A DNA stretch of 29,197 bases from an uncultured Planctomycetaceae bacterium (GTDB lineage: Bacteria > Planctomycetota > Planctomycetia > Pirellulales > Pirellulaceae), in assembly GCA_903927685.1 (NCBI GenBank), contig CAIYOB010001400.1:1-29197 (forward strand), given 5' to 3'. Position 1 is the stretch's first letter. Each line of letters starts with the position of its first letter. Under the pieces are notes generated by a model, which saw nothing but the letters and a program-made list of their open reading frames with translations, did not search any database and was not told the origin of the DNA. A program made the translations under genes and the position numbers. This document shows, piece after piece, positions 15,585 through 23,443 of the stretch.

Positions 15585-16937
15585 CTAGGGGCGTTGCCGT
15601 TTCTTCTGGGCCTTGGGAGCCGGCTGGTCCTGCATGCTGTCCAGGAACTGCCGGTCGAGTTCTGCCGGGCGGGCGTTCGCCAACTGCGTCAGCACCGCTT
15701 GCAGCTTTCGCGCCGCCGCGGCAGCGTCGCCGGACAACGAGTCGATTGGCCGAGGCGACTTCTCCTCGGGGTCGGCCGATAGGTCAAAGAAGCGCCCGTC
15801 GCGGTACAGCTTGTAGCGTTGGTCGAAGGCCCATTCGCGGACCGTCATATTCGCTTGCTGGCGCGGCGAATACCAGCTGTACAGCCACTGTCGCGGAGTC
15901 CCCGGCTCGCCGCGCAGCTGCGGCAGGAAGCTGACACCGTCCGTGCCGACGGGCACGCTGACGCCGGCCGCCTCGCAAATCGTGGGTAGAAAGTCGGTGC
16001 TGCTGATCAAGTCGCCATTGACACGGCCGGCGTCGATTACCGCCGGCCAACTGGCGATCAACGGCACGTGCGTGCCGTGGCTGGTCGAGTTGCCCTTGCC
16101 GCCGCGATAGTCCGCGTTCTGGAACCGGCTGGTCACGCTGCCGAGCGTACCGTTGTCGCCGAGGAACAACAGCAGGGTATTGTCGCGGATGCCCAGTTCG
16201 CCGAGTTTTGCATCGAGGCGGCCGAGCATCTTGTCCATCCACGCGGTCATGTCGGCAAAGTGTTTCACCTGATCGTTGACCTTTTCGCCCACGGCCTGCG
16301 GATCCCAGTCCGGACTGTCCGGCGTCGGCTGGAACGGATTGTGCGTCAGGATCATCGGGTAGTACAGAAAGAAGGGCCCGTCTTTGTGGCGGGTAATGAA
16401 ATCCAGGGCGAAATCGTTGACCAGTTGCGGCCCGTATTCGCCTTGCGTAAAGTCTTTTTCGACGCCGTTGTACTCCAGCCCCGGGTTGGCGTAGCGCGGC
16501 GGGCGCCGCGTGTGCTGCCACAGGCAGGCTTCGTCAAAGCCGAAGTGCTGCGGCGAGTCCGCCTCGCGTCCCAGTTGCCACTTGCCGCAAATCCCGGTCG
16601 CGTAGCCAGCCGGCTTGAGCAGTTGGGCGAACGTGGTCTCCGCCCGCAGCAGCATGCCAAACTGCAGATAGTTCCGCACGTTGTAGCGGCCCGTCATCAG
16701 TTGGACGCGCGTCGGCGTGCACAGCGGCTGGACGTGACAACGCTCGAACCGCAGCCCGCCCGCTGCCAGCCGGTCCAGATGCGGCGTCTGATAGCTCTGC
16801 CCGCCGTTGGCCGTAACGCACTCGTAGCCGAAATCGTCGGCCATGATCAGGATGATATTCGGCCGCTTCGCCTCGGCGGCAGCGGCGGCCAGGGGAAGGA
16901 GCAGGCACAATCCGAGAATGCGAGGGGACTTGGTCAT
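15585..16937 (-). CDS. Secreted type I sulfatase (arylsulfatase family)
   Basis: A 450-residue sulfatase. A signal peptide occupies about residues 1-23 (hydrophobic core [16 protein letters not shown]). [14 protein letters not shown] gives the metal-binding Asp pair (D34, D35). The formylglycine motif is C73-T-P-T-R77 followed by LMTGRY, so a cysteine-type sulfatase-maturing enzyme is required. CGKWQLG and [10 protein letters not shown] supply further active-site residues, and the C-terminal [17 protein letters not shown] is typical of planctomycete sulfatases. The ATG at 16937 has GGAAGGA six bases upstream; an upstream in-frame extension lacks a signal peptide and is not used. These enzymes usually release sulfate from algal or host polysaccharides; the actual substrate is not evident. 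A REP-like repeat lies just upstream. Confidence 0.92.
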   Translation of the reverse strand: MTKSPRILGLCLLLPLAAAAAEAKRPNIILIMADDFGYECVTANGGQSYQTPHLDRLAAGGLRFERCHVQPLCTPTRVQLMTGRYNVRNYLQFGMLLRAETTFAQLLKPAGYATGICGKWQLGREADSPQHFGFDEACLWQHTRRPPRYANPGLEYNGVEKDFTQGEYGPQLVNDFALDFITRHKDGPFFLYYPMILTHNPFQPTPDSPDWDPQAVGEKVNDQVKHFADMTAWMDKMLGRLDAKLGELGIRDNTLLLFLGDNGTLGSVTSRFQNADYRGGKGNSTSHGTHVPLIASWPAVIDAGRVNGDLISSTDFLPTICEAAGVSVPVGTDGVSFLPQLRGEPGTPRQWLYSWYSPRQQANMTVREWAFDQRYKLYRDGRFFDLSADPEEKSPRPIDSLSGDAAAAARKLQAVLTQLANARPAELDRQFLDSMQDQPAPKAQKKRQRP

Positions 16938-16978
16938 CTTCGTCCTTCCGTTGGGGACTTCGCTTCCACACCTGCCCG

Positions 16979-17063
16979 GGCGTTCACCTCGCCGGCGTTC
17001 GCGCGGGAGCGTGTGGTCTTCGACAGGCTTCGCCCACCGGTACGCCCTTGCGTGAACGCCAAC
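16979..17063. repeat. REP-like interspersed inverted repeat, diverged copy B
   Basis: The outer arms GGCGTTCAC (16979-16987) and GTGAACGCC (17052-17060) are perfect inverted copies. Internally the order GCGTG (17009), GGTCTTCG (17015), ACCGG (17036) and GCGTGAAC (17050) repeats that of copy A at 4682, 4688, 4710 and 4725 with spacing differing by one base. The left half carries about 15 extra bases between GTTCAC and GCGTG. It lies between the protease and sulfatase genes. Confidence 0.6.
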
Positions 17064-17172
17064 GGGCGCACGCCCGCGGATCTTCCCGGATGCCACTGCG
17101 CGACAGGGAGTGATTCCGCGGGGCAGCGCTCGGGTGAGTCTAACATTTTCCGTGGCTGGCGGCAGCCCCGCT

Positions 17173-17214
17173 GCGAGAGAATCGTGTCGAGAGAATCGGC
17201 CCGGGAATCGGCCC
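17173..17214. repeat. Short overlapping direct repeats between protease and sulfatase genes
   Basis: CGAGAGAATCG occurs at 17173-17183 and 17187-17197 (period 14). GAATCGGCCCG occurs at 17192-17202 and 17204-17214 (period 12). The shared core GAATCG therefore appears three times. The cluster is eight bases from the protease stop and about 240 bases upstream of the sulfatase start on the minus strand. It may be an upstream regulatory site or a slippage product. Confidence 0.6.
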
Positions 17215-17221
17215 GCCGGCT

Positions 17222-18877
17222 TCATTCCGTCAAGTCGGCTGTGGCGGTTCGTGCCACGTGCTGGCGGAGGACCCAGCCCTGGACGAGCGGCTCGAAGACC
17301 AGCTTGCCGCCGGTGTACTTGGCGACTTCCTGCCGGCCGGCCAGGATTTCGACTCGCTCCTGCTGGATGTCCTTAATCTTGGCGGTGATTCCCGGGGGCA
17401 AGGTCGCCACCACGCGATCCGCGACGGTGACCTCAAGCTCGGTGGCCGTGACGAGGGACTGGCCGATTCGGATTGGGCCCGCGTTGCCCCCGTCGGCCAG
17501 GGACTTGAGCGGGATCCAGCCGCACACGCTGCGCTCGCTGGCGATGACTCGGACCCATCCGTCCTGTTGCTCCTCGACCTCCAACAACTCGCCGAACGGC
17601 AGGCCGGCCAGGGTCAGCTCACCGGCGCGAAGCGGTGTCTCCGCGGAGCTCACCCGCACCTTGTCTCCGGGGCGCAGGATCTCGTCTGATTGCGGGCCCG
17701 CCGACGAATCGTCCGCTGTCGAGTCCGCCGGACGGCCCACCTTGCCTTGCGCGTTTTCCCGCAGTTCCTGCATGACTCGGGCCAGCCCCACCGGGCTCGG
17801 GGCGCGAGCCTCGCGGGACACGCGATACTGCCGCGCCAACGCCTGGATCCGCTGCCGGACGGGCGGATCAAGACTGGCGACGCCGCGCCGAAAGTCCAGG
17901 TTGCGGGCCGCCATGATCACTTCCCGCAACGGCGGCTCGAGTTCGAATTGGCCCTCGGCCAGGACCTCCGTGGGAACCCCGGAGTGAATGGGGTACATCA
18001 GCGAGCGGCGGTTGTCGACGTGGAACGCGCCGAACACGTGAGCCAATTCGTGCAGCAACACGACCTTGTCTCGATTCACGTGGAAATGGTCATCGCCCGA
18101 AACCATGACGTGTTGCCCGAACGGCATCCCCATTCCCAACAGGCCGGTGATGTAGGTCCGCTCACCGGCCGTGTAGAACTCGCCGAATCCGATGAAGCCG
18201 ATCAGCAACTCGGCGTCTTCCGGCTCCATCGCCAGCAGGGCCTGCAAACGGCTTTCCGGATGCCGCGCCACTCCGCGATACTCCCAGGGGGCAATGTCGA
18301 GCAATTGAAACCGGATCCGGAAATTCGCTTCAAAGTAATCCGAGGCGGCGGTGACCACGGTCCGAATCCGTTGGCTCCAATCGTCCACGACTCGCCGATA
18401 GGTCGCGTCCGCCAACGCCCGCACGCGGACGATGCGCAGCGGGGGCTCGCCGCTCGGTGCGGCCGTCGCCGAGACCGGACTTCCTCGCTTGTCGGCTTGC
18501 CCCACGCTGGCGGGCGGCGGTGGCGCGGGCCCGGGCGTTGCCGCGGCCGGCGCCGGCCTGAGCACCAACGTCACCGGCTTCAACTCACCGCGGCGCACGT
18601 CCTGGATCCGATACGCCTGACCGGGCTGCAGGGGCATGAATCGTGGTTGGTCGGTCCAGTAGCTAATCACGATCGAGCGGGCCGCTGGCAGGGTGTGGGT
18701 CAGGCCGGGGGCCAAGTCGAACGTTTTGCTCCACGCGGTCTCCCCGTCCTGGCGGACCGAGTATCGAAAGACCTCGACGCCGGCGTTTTGAATCTGAATG
18801 CCCGCGGCATCCGCTTCGCCACGTCCGCCGGCGGCCAGCAGCGCCACGGTTGCCAGGCTTCGAGCACTCGCCTTCAT
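17222..18877 (-). CDS. Secreted metzincin-like zinc metalloprotease with C-terminal SH3-like domains
   Basis: A 551-residue protein. Residues 1-24 resemble a signal peptide ([12 protein letters not shown] core, cleavage near EADA-A). Residues 25-107 are a beta-rich N-terminal domain, followed by a Pro/Ala linker to about 145. The catalytic region contains [11 protein letters not shown] (residues 276-286), the extended HExxHxxGxxH zinc site, with SLMYP as a likely Met-turn at M294, which together define the metzincin clan. A bacterial SH3-like module at about residues 416-475 ([28 protein letters not shown]) is followed by a second beta module ending [11 protein letters not shown]3-like domains often bind the cell wall. 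The start ATG at 18877 has GGAGG upstream; extension to 19231 would overlap the divergent gene. The exact family and target are unknown. Confidence 0.82.
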   Translation of the reverse strand: MKASARSLATVALLAAGGRGEADAAGIQIQNAGVEVFRYSVRQDGETAWSKTFDLAPGLTHTLPAARSIVISYWTDQPRFMPLQPGQAYRIQDVRRGELKPVTLVLRPAPAAATPGPAPPPPASVGQADKRGSPVSATAAPSGEPPLRIVRVRALADATYRRVVDDWSQRIRTVVTAASDYFEANFRIRFQLLDIAPWEYRGVARHPESRLQALLAMEPEDAELLIGFIGFGEFYTAGERTYITGLLGMGMPFGQHVMVSGDDHFHVNRDKVVLLHELAHVFGAFHVDNRRSLMYPIHSGVPTEVLAEGQFELEPPLREVIMAARNLDFRRGVASLDPPVRQRIQALARQYRVSREARAPSPVGLARVMQELRENAQGKVGRPADSTADDSSAGPQSDEILRPGDKVRVSSAETPLRAGELTLAGLPFGELLEVEEQQDGWVRVIASERSVCGWIPLKSLADGGNAGPIRIGQSLVTATELEVTVADRVVATLPPGITAKIKDIQQERVEILAGRQEVAKYTGGKLVFEPLVQGWVLRQHVARTATADLTE

Positions 18878-18952
18878 TGCCCCGCCTCCCCGATCAGGCA
18901 CTCCACGGCGGCCTTGCGGCCGGCGAGCAACAGCTACGGGCTCCACAGGTAG

Positions 18953-18961
18953 AGTATACCA
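18953..18961 (-). promoter_or_regulatory. Extended -10 promoter element of the protease gene
   Basis: On the minus strand TGGTATACT forms an extended -10 (TGn followed by TATACT, 5 of 6 consensus bases). No good -35 is visible, as is common with extended -10 promoters. It would give a leader of about 70 nt before the ATG at 18877. Confidence 0.45.
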
Positions 18962-19038
18962 TGATGCGGCCGCCTTGGCACGCCATCCGGACCGCTGGAC
19001 AGGGCCGCGCGTACCGAGTTCAATAGTCGCAAGCCGTA

Positions 19039-19074
19039 CCGGGGGAGCGGCTGTTCCTGCTGCAGTCCCCCCGG
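19039..19074 (+). other. GC-rich hairpin upstream of the lactonase gene
   Basis: CCGGGGG (19039-19045) is inverted against CCCCCGG (19068-19074) with a 22-nt loop that can pair further (AGC with GCT). It lies 54 bases before the ATG at 19128. No U-run follows, so it is not a classic terminator. It may be a leader structure. Confidence 0.4.
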
Positions 19075-19127
19075 AGCAGCAAGTCCGAGTCGCAGTGCGT
19101 TGAGCGGCAAGTAGCGGAGACCGGAAT

Positions 19128-20009
19128 ATGGCGCCACCCCAAGTCGATTTGGTTCTTGACGTTCGCGCCGCGTTGGGCGAAGGCCCGGTGTGGCATCCCC
19201 GCGAGCGGCGGCTGTATTGGGTCGATATCACGGCGGGACGGATTCACGTGCACGATCCGCAAGGCGAGCCCGATGTGGTCTACCAGGTGAATCAGATGGT
19301 GGGGGCCGCGGTCCCGCGGCGCTCGGGCGGTCTGGTGCTGGCGGCCCAGCACGGCCTGGGAGTCTTTGACCTGGACCGCCAAGAGCTGAAGCTGGTGGCC
19401 AGTCCCGAACAGCATTTGCCCGACAATCGGTTCAACGACGGCAAGTGCGATCCACGCGGGCGGTTCTGGGCGGGTACGATGAGCTTGATCCGCCAGCCGG
19501 CCGCGGCCAGCCTGTACTGCCTGGACACCCACGGCACGGTTCGCCACGTGCTGGGCGGTGTGACTACGTCGAACGGCTTGGACTGGACCGACGACCAGCG
19601 GACGATGTACTACATCGACACGCCCACCCTGCAAGTCGCCGCCTTTGACTACGACGCCGACAGCGGCGAGATCTCCAATCGCCGCGCGATCATCACGTTC
19701 CCTGCCGGCATCGGTCGTCCGGACGGGATGGCACTGGATGTGGAAGGCATGTTGTGGATTGCCCACTGGGAGGGCGGCCGCATCAGTCGCTGGGATCCCC
19801 GGGCCGGGCGTCGGCTGCAGGAAATTCCCCTGCCGGTCGCCCGCGTGACTTCCTGCGCCTTCGGCGGCCCGAACCTGGATCGGCTGTACATCACCACCGC
19901 GCGGCACGGCCTGACCGACCAGCAACTGGCGGACCAGCCGCACGCGGGCAGTCTGTTCGCCGTCACGCCCGGCGTCACGGGCCGCCCGGCGAACGAGTAT
20001 CTGGGCTAG
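19128..20009 (+). CDS. SMP-30/gluconolactonase-family lactonase
   Basis: A 293-residue six-bladed beta-propeller of the SMP-30/gluconolactonase/LRE family. Hallmarks are LGEGPVWHP, with the metal-ligand glutamate at residue 18, then NRFNDGKCDPRGRFWAGTM (about residues 100-118), SNGLDW with N149, and GRPDGMALDVEGMLWIAHWEGG with D199. These are the expected divalent-metal ligands. Members hydrolyse sugar lactones such as glucono-1,5-lactone to the acid. It has no signal peptide, so it acts in the cytoplasm. It converges on a Tat-exported sugar isomerase-like gene with six bases between them; a joint role in sugar-acid metabolism is plausible but inferred. The ATG has a GGAG about nine bases upstream. 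Confidence 0.92.
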   Translation: MAPPQVDLVLDVRAALGEGPVWHPRERRLYWVDITAGRIHVHDPQGEPDVVYQVNQMVGAAVPRRSGGLVLAAQHGLGVFDLDRQELKLVASPEQHLPDNRFNDGKCDPRGRFWAGTMSLIRQPAAASLYCLDTHGTVRHVLGGVTTSNGLDWTDDQRTMYYIDTPTLQVAAFDYDADSGEISNRRAIITFPAGIGRPDGMALDVEGMLWIAHWEGGRISRWDPRAGRRLQEIPLPVARVTSCAFGGPNLDRLYITTARHGLTDQQLADQPHAGSLFAVTPGVTGRPANEYLG

Positions 20010-20015
20010 CCGGGG

Positions 20016-20978
20016 CTACCACCCGCAGACCTGCCGCACGAACTGGCGGCTCTGCTTCAGGCTCTCGCGCAACGGCCGCGTGGGCTGGAAGTCGCGTTCG
20101 TGGGCCAATTCGATGATCGCGTCGCCCGAGAAACCGACTTCGCGCAGGGCGGCGGCAATGGCGGCGTAGTCCATGTCGCCCTCGCCCAACGCCTCGGACC
20201 AACGGCCCGCGGACAGCTGGTCCCGCAGGTGCAAGAACACGATCTGCCGCTGGTGCTGGCGAATGAACGCAACCGGATCGACTCCGCCCCGGACCAGCCA
20301 GTTCAGATCGGGGCCGAGCGGAAAATCCGGGAGGCGCTCCAGGGTGCCGCGCAGATCGTGTTGGTCGTCGCGAACTTCGTACGTGTGGTTGTGCAGGTTG
20401 GCCACGACGCCGCGAGTCTGGCCGATCGCCCGAATCTTGCGCAACACCTCGGCCTGGCAATCGAATTCCCCCGGCGTTTTCTTGCGGCCGGGATCGCCCA
20501 CCGAGATGCCCAGCGTGCGGCCGCCGACTTGAGCCAGGCGGTCGATGACCAATTCGGCGTCCTTTAGCACAGCACTCGTCTGCTGGCTATCCCACATCGC
20601 GGCGCCGTACGAGGTTCCGATCACGGGCAGCTGATGCTCCGCCGACAACGCCTTGATGCGTGCGACCGCGCCTTCCGGGTACAGCGCCGTGTGCATCAAC
20701 TCGATGCCGTCCAGGCCCGCATAGCGCATGTCGGCAAAGATGCTGTCCAGGATCGGGTAGATGTCGTACTTGGGTTGCGTGGCGGCGTACACCCAGGGAT
20801 GTGCGCCGACGAGGATCTTGGCCGGCGGCGACTTGGCGTCCCCGGCCCGTGCCGGCCCGATCCAGCCGGCGCTCGCCAGGGCCGCGGCGGTCGCCTGCAG
20901 AAACCGGCGCCGGTCGACCGGGGACGCGTGCGGCTGGACGTCAGGAACGGCAGTACGGAGGAAAGAAAGCGGCATCAT
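20016..20978 (-). CDS. Tat-exported sugar phosphate isomerase/epimerase-like TIM-barrel protein
   Basis: A 320-residue protein of the xylose-isomerase-like TIM-barrel (AP endonuclease 2) superfamily. The N-terminus carries a Tat motif, DRRRFLQATAAALASAGW (about residues 22-39), with cleavage near ARA-G. Barrel strands include GLDGIELMH, GGRTLGISVGDP, GVVANLHNHTYE, GPDLNWL, IVFLHLRDQ and DAIIELAHE; acidic and histidine residues in these strands are the usual metal ligands. Proteins of this type are greatly expanded in planctomycetes and act on sugars or inositols in the periplasm; the substrate is unknown. The first ATG (20978) has AGGAG about ten bases upstream; a second ATG follows at once. 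Confidence 0.88.
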   Translation of the reverse strand: MMPLSFLRTAVPDVQPHASPVDRRRFLQATAAALASAGWIGPARAGDAKSPPAKILVGAHPWVYAATQPKYDIYPILDSIFADMRYAGLDGIELMHTALYPEGAVARIKALSAEHQLPVIGTSYGAAMWDSQQTSAVLKDAELVIDRLAQVGGRTLGISVGDPGRKKTPGEFDCQAEVLRKIRAIGQTRGVVANLHNHTYEVRDDQHDLRGTLERLPDFPLGPDLNWLVRGGVDPVAFIRQHQRQIVFLHLRDQLSAGRWSEALGEGDMDYAAIAAALREVGFSGDAIIELAHERDFQPTRPLRESLKQSRQFVRQVCGW

Positions 20979-21176
20979 CGGACGTTTCTCCTGGAATCAA
21001 AGTTGGCTCGCCACCGCGAGGACAGGCGGCGGCGCGGCCGACGCCCACGCTGTCTATTTCACTGGGCGTCGCAGCGAAAAACAAGCTCCCCTGCCCGCTG
21101 CGCCGTCAGCGCGGAACTCCGCCGGATTCCAATCCTCTCCATACGTGCAACGTTCAAACCTGGCACCCGAACTGCC

Positions 21177-21210
21177 GACGGGGCAGCTGACGGGGCAGCT
21201 GACGGGGCTT
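21177..21210. repeat. 12-bp tandem repeat (about 2.8 copies)
   Basis: GACGGGGCAGCT occurs at 21177-21188 and 21189-21200, followed by a partial copy GACGGGGCTT at 21201-21210. The last copy runs into GGGGC-TT-GCCCC, a small hairpin. It may be a slippage-prone minisatellite upstream of the DUF4404 gene. Confidence 0.85.
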
Positions 21211-21218
21211 GCCCCCTT

Positions 21219-21255
21219 CCCCCGCCATCGGATATACAATAAAGATGGCGGCGGG
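21219..21255. promoter_or_regulatory. Inverted repeat enclosing an AT-rich loop upstream of the DUF4404 gene
   Basis: CCGCCATC (21222-21229) is inverted against GATGGCGG (21244-21251); three further G-C pairs form after a one-base bulge. The 14-base loop contains TATACAAT, including a -10-like TACAAT at 21235-21240 without a good -35. Either a regulated promoter or a leader hairpin is possible. Confidence 0.4.
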
Positions 21256-21303
21256 GCTCGGTTCGCCCCGCGGTAAGCTTCCCGGAATCGGACGTGCAGG
21301 CCC

Positions 21304-21579
21304 ATGACCGAGTATACTGACCGACTCAAATCCACTGTCGCCGAACTGGAAGACGAGTTGCGTTCGCTCGAGCACGTCGACAACGAGACGCGTGCCGTGC
21401 TCGAGCAAGCGGTGCTGGACATCCTGGCCGCGCTGCACGCGGCCGCGCCCGGCGAGCGCGCTCCGCAGTCGTTGCTGGATCGGTTGCATGACGCCGCGGA
21501 GGAGTTCGAGGAATCGCATCCCACGGTGACCGGCATCCTGGGCCGCCTGATCGACGGCTTGGGACGGATGGGAATCTGA
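21304..21579 (+). CDS. DUF4404-family small protein
   Basis: A 91-residue acidic, entirely helical protein: TVAELEDELRSLEHVD, then a long AVLEQAVLDILAALHAA helix and a C-terminal EEFEESHPTVTGILGRLIDGLGRMGI. The ESHPTxTxxxGRxxDxLxxMGI ending is the signature of the DUF4404 family, small proteins of unknown function found in many bacteria. There is no signal peptide or membrane segment. It stands alone, about 290 bases upstream of an HtrA-like protease gene. The start codon has a modest AGG about six bases upstream. Confidence 0.82.
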   Translation: MTEYTDRLKSTVAELEDELRSLEHVDNETRAVLEQAVLDILAALHAAAPGERAPQSLLDRLHDAAEEFEESHPTVTGILGRLIDGLGRMGI

Positions 21580-21602
21580 CCGCGGAAACTTCAACTTTTT
21601 TC

Positions 21603-21629
21603 GCGATTCTCCGCGATTCGGGGCGATTC
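21603..21629. repeat. Three GCGATTC repeats phased at exactly 10 bp
   Basis: GCGATTC occurs at 21603-21609, 21613-21619 and 21623-21629. The 10-bp period places all copies on nearly the same face of the helix, as in clustered operator sites. They lie 24 bp after the DUF4404 stop, which ends in a T-rich stretch, and about 245 bp upstream of the HtrA-like gene. Confidence 0.8.
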
Positions 21630-21705
21630 GCTTTGGCGGTGCCTCCTGCTTACCCACCCATGTTAGGTGGCTCGCGTCCTTTTTCCGGCAAGCTAGGTTG
21701 ACTGT

Positions 21706-21727
21706 ACCGACGGCGCTTTTCGTCGGT
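21706..21727. other. Hairpin upstream of the HtrA-like gene
   Basis: ACCGACG (21706-21712) pairs with CGTCGGT (21721-21727) around an 8-nt loop. TTGAC just upstream (21698-21702) can pair with GTCAA across a bulge. No U-run follows, so a terminator is unlikely; a leader structure or protein-binding site is more likely. Function unknown. Confidence 0.4.
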
Positions 21728-21871
21728 CAAGCTGGCAAAACCGTCAGGCCGATGAACCTCTTCGTAATCGTATTCTGCGCGCGGCACGCAGAGGGACTGG
21801 CCAGCGTGGCCTGCCACTGTCGCCGGACGAGTGATGCGGTCCGACCCCATCCTTCATAGACACGAGTTCCG

Positions 21872-23269
21872 ATGCAAAAAATGCGGACACGTCTACCGGC
21901 GGGGCTCTTGACAGTAGCATGGCTAGCTCTGGCCGGCGGCCTGTCCACGGTTGCCGCGCCGTTGCCAGCACACGCCTCGTCGTTGCGGCGGACGGCGATT
22001 GTGGAAGCCGTCGAACGCGTCCGCAACGCGGTGGTCAATATCCAGGGCCGCAAGCTCATTCGCGGTGACGCCTCGGACCCCGGCGGAGGCGAGCCGTTTC
22101 GGCAGGTGAACGGGATGGGCACCGGAGTGATTATCGATGCCCGGGGCTACATCCTGACCAACTATCACGTCGTCGAAAACGTCGAGACCATCCAGGTCAC
22201 TCTCGCCGACCGCCGCGGCTTCGTCGCCCGCTTGGTGTCGAATGACGCGGTGATGGATCTCGCCGTCATCAAGATCGATGCCGACGCCCCGCTGTCGGTC
22301 ATGCCGTGCGGCATCTCCAGCGATTTGATGCCGGGCGAGCCGGTGATCGCCCTGGGGAACGCCTTCGGTTACGAGCATACGGTCACGCGGGGGATCATCA
22401 GTGCGTTGCACCGCGAAGTCCAGGTCAGCGCAACCCAGAAGTACCACGATCTGATTCAGACGGACGCCAGCATCAATCCGGGCAATTCCGGAGGCCCGCT
22501 GCTGAACATCGACGGCGAAATGATTGGCATCAACGTCGCGGTCCGCGTCGGCGCCCAGGGAATCGGCTTCGCGATCCCCGTGGACGAGGTGTTGGAAATC
22601 GCCGCGCGACTGGTCAGCGTCGAGCAGGTCGAGCGTGTTGTGCACGGCGTCGTAGGCGAAACCCGCGCCGCCGACAGCGAACGGTGTTTTACCGTGGTTG
22701 GCGTGCGGGAAGGCAGCGGCGCGGCCCGCAGCGGACTGCAGCCCGGCGACGTGATCACGGCCGTCGATCAAGTGCCGGTGAAGCGGGCGATCGACTTTGA
22801 GCGGGCCCTGCTCGGGCGGCCGAGCGGCCAGTCGCTGTTGGTGAGCGTGCGACGGGGCGGCCAGGACCAGTCCTTGGAACTCGTCCTCCCCTCGTCCGCC
22901 GCCCCACTGGCGAGCGATGATTTTGCCCAGCGGACCTGGCGCACACTGGGGATGAAACTGACCCCGGCGTCCAAGGAGGATTGCCAACGCTCGACGTCGC
23001 GCTATCGTGGCGGAATGCGGGTCCTGGCCGTCCGGCCCGACAGCCCGGCGGGGAAACAAGGTATTCGCACAGGTGACATCCTGGTTGGGATGCACGTTTG
23101 GGAAACGGTGTCCGAGGACAATGTCGAGTACGTCCTGAACCACGGCGACTTCGAGACGTTCCAGCCACTCAAGTTCTTCATCCTGCGGGGCGGCGAGACC
23201 CTGTACGGTTTCATGCAGGTCCGCCAGGACTCCGTTGCCCAGGCGGGGCGGCGAGCGGAACGGAACTGA
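21872..23269 (+). CDS. HtrA/DegP-like periplasmic serine protease with two PDZ domains
   Basis: A 465-residue trypsin-fold protease. A signal peptide spans about residues 8-36 (core GLLTVAWLALAGGLSTVAA, ending PAHASS). The catalytic triad is H99 in ILTNYHVVEN, D129 in DAVMDLAVIKI and S206 in NPGNSGGPLL. Two PDZ domains follow: VVGVREGSGAARSGLQPGDV (about residue 270 onward) and MRVLAVRPDSPAGKQGIRTGDI (about 388 onward). HtrA proteins degrade or refold damaged envelope proteins. There is no N-terminal transmembrane regulatory loop, so it is probably a soluble periplasmic enzyme. The ATG at 21872 is taken; another in-frame ATG at 21881 would change little, and no strong ribosome binding site decides between them. 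A hairpin and phased repeats lie in its upstream region. Confidence 0.92.
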   Translation: MQKMRTRLPAGLLTVAWLALAGGLSTVAAPLPAHASSLRRTAIVEAVERVRNAVVNIQGRKLIRGDASDPGGGEPFRQVNGMGTGVIIDARGYILTNYHVVENVETIQVTLADRRGFVARLVSNDAVMDLAVIKIDADAPLSVMPCGISSDLMPGEPVIALGNAFGYEHTVTRGIISALHREVQVSATQKYHDLIQTDASINPGNSGGPLLNIDGEMIGINVAVRVGAQGIGFAIPVDEVLEIAARLVSVEQVERVVHGVVGETRAADSERCFTVVGVREGSGAARSGLQPGDVITAVDQVPVKRAIDFERALLGRPSGQSLLVSVRRGGQDQSLELVLPSSAAPLASDDFAQRTWRTLGMKLTPASKEDCQRSTSRYRGGMRVLAVRPDSPAGKQGIRTGDILVGMHVWETVSEDNVEYVLNHGDFETFQPLKFFILRGGETLYGFMQVRQDSVAQAGRRAERN

Positions 23270-23384
23270 ACTCTTGCAGAATCGTCGATGGCAGCCCAAG
23301 GGGTTCACGGAGTGGCCCATCAGGGGTCCGAGTTATTGGGGACTTAGTCCAGTCCGCTTGCCTTTCGATCGCCAGCGGATGATC

Positions 23385-23422
23385 TTGACACGCCGGCTGT
23401 GCCGTATATCATTTGGTATATC
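23385..23422 (+). promoter_or_regulatory. vapBC promoter with overlapping direct-repeat operator
   Basis: TTGACA (23385-23390, full consensus) is followed after 16 bp by TATCAT (23407-23412). GTATATC occurs twice, at 23404-23410 and 23416-23422, with a 12-bp period, and the first copy overlaps the -10. This arrangement suits repression by the VapB dimer. The GTG start of vapB is 21 bases after the second repeat. Confidence 0.6.
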
Positions 23423-23443
23423 CAAGGGTTGGAGGTGCGAGCG

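Larger units (their letters stand above)
20979..21303. other. Divergent intergenic region (325 bp)
   Basis: The only gap longer than 300 bases. It separates a minus-strand isomerase gene from the plus-strand DUF4404 gene. It holds a 12-bp tandem repeat at 21177-21210 and an inverted repeat at 21219-21255. On the minus side TTGTTT, 17 bp from TGAAAT, is a poor promoter candidate. I see no RNA gene or coding sequence. Confidence 0.6.

Noticed and set aside
16068..17987. Open frame of 639 codons on the plus strand over the sulfatase and protease genes
   Set aside because: Both minus-strand genes have complete catalytic motifs and good starts; the plus-strand frame shows no known domain and crosses the repeat copy B.
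23320..23350. GGACT-T-AGTCC symmetric element near 23339-23349, considered as a mobile-element end
   Set aside because: Arms are only five bases; no matching second end and no transposase nearby.
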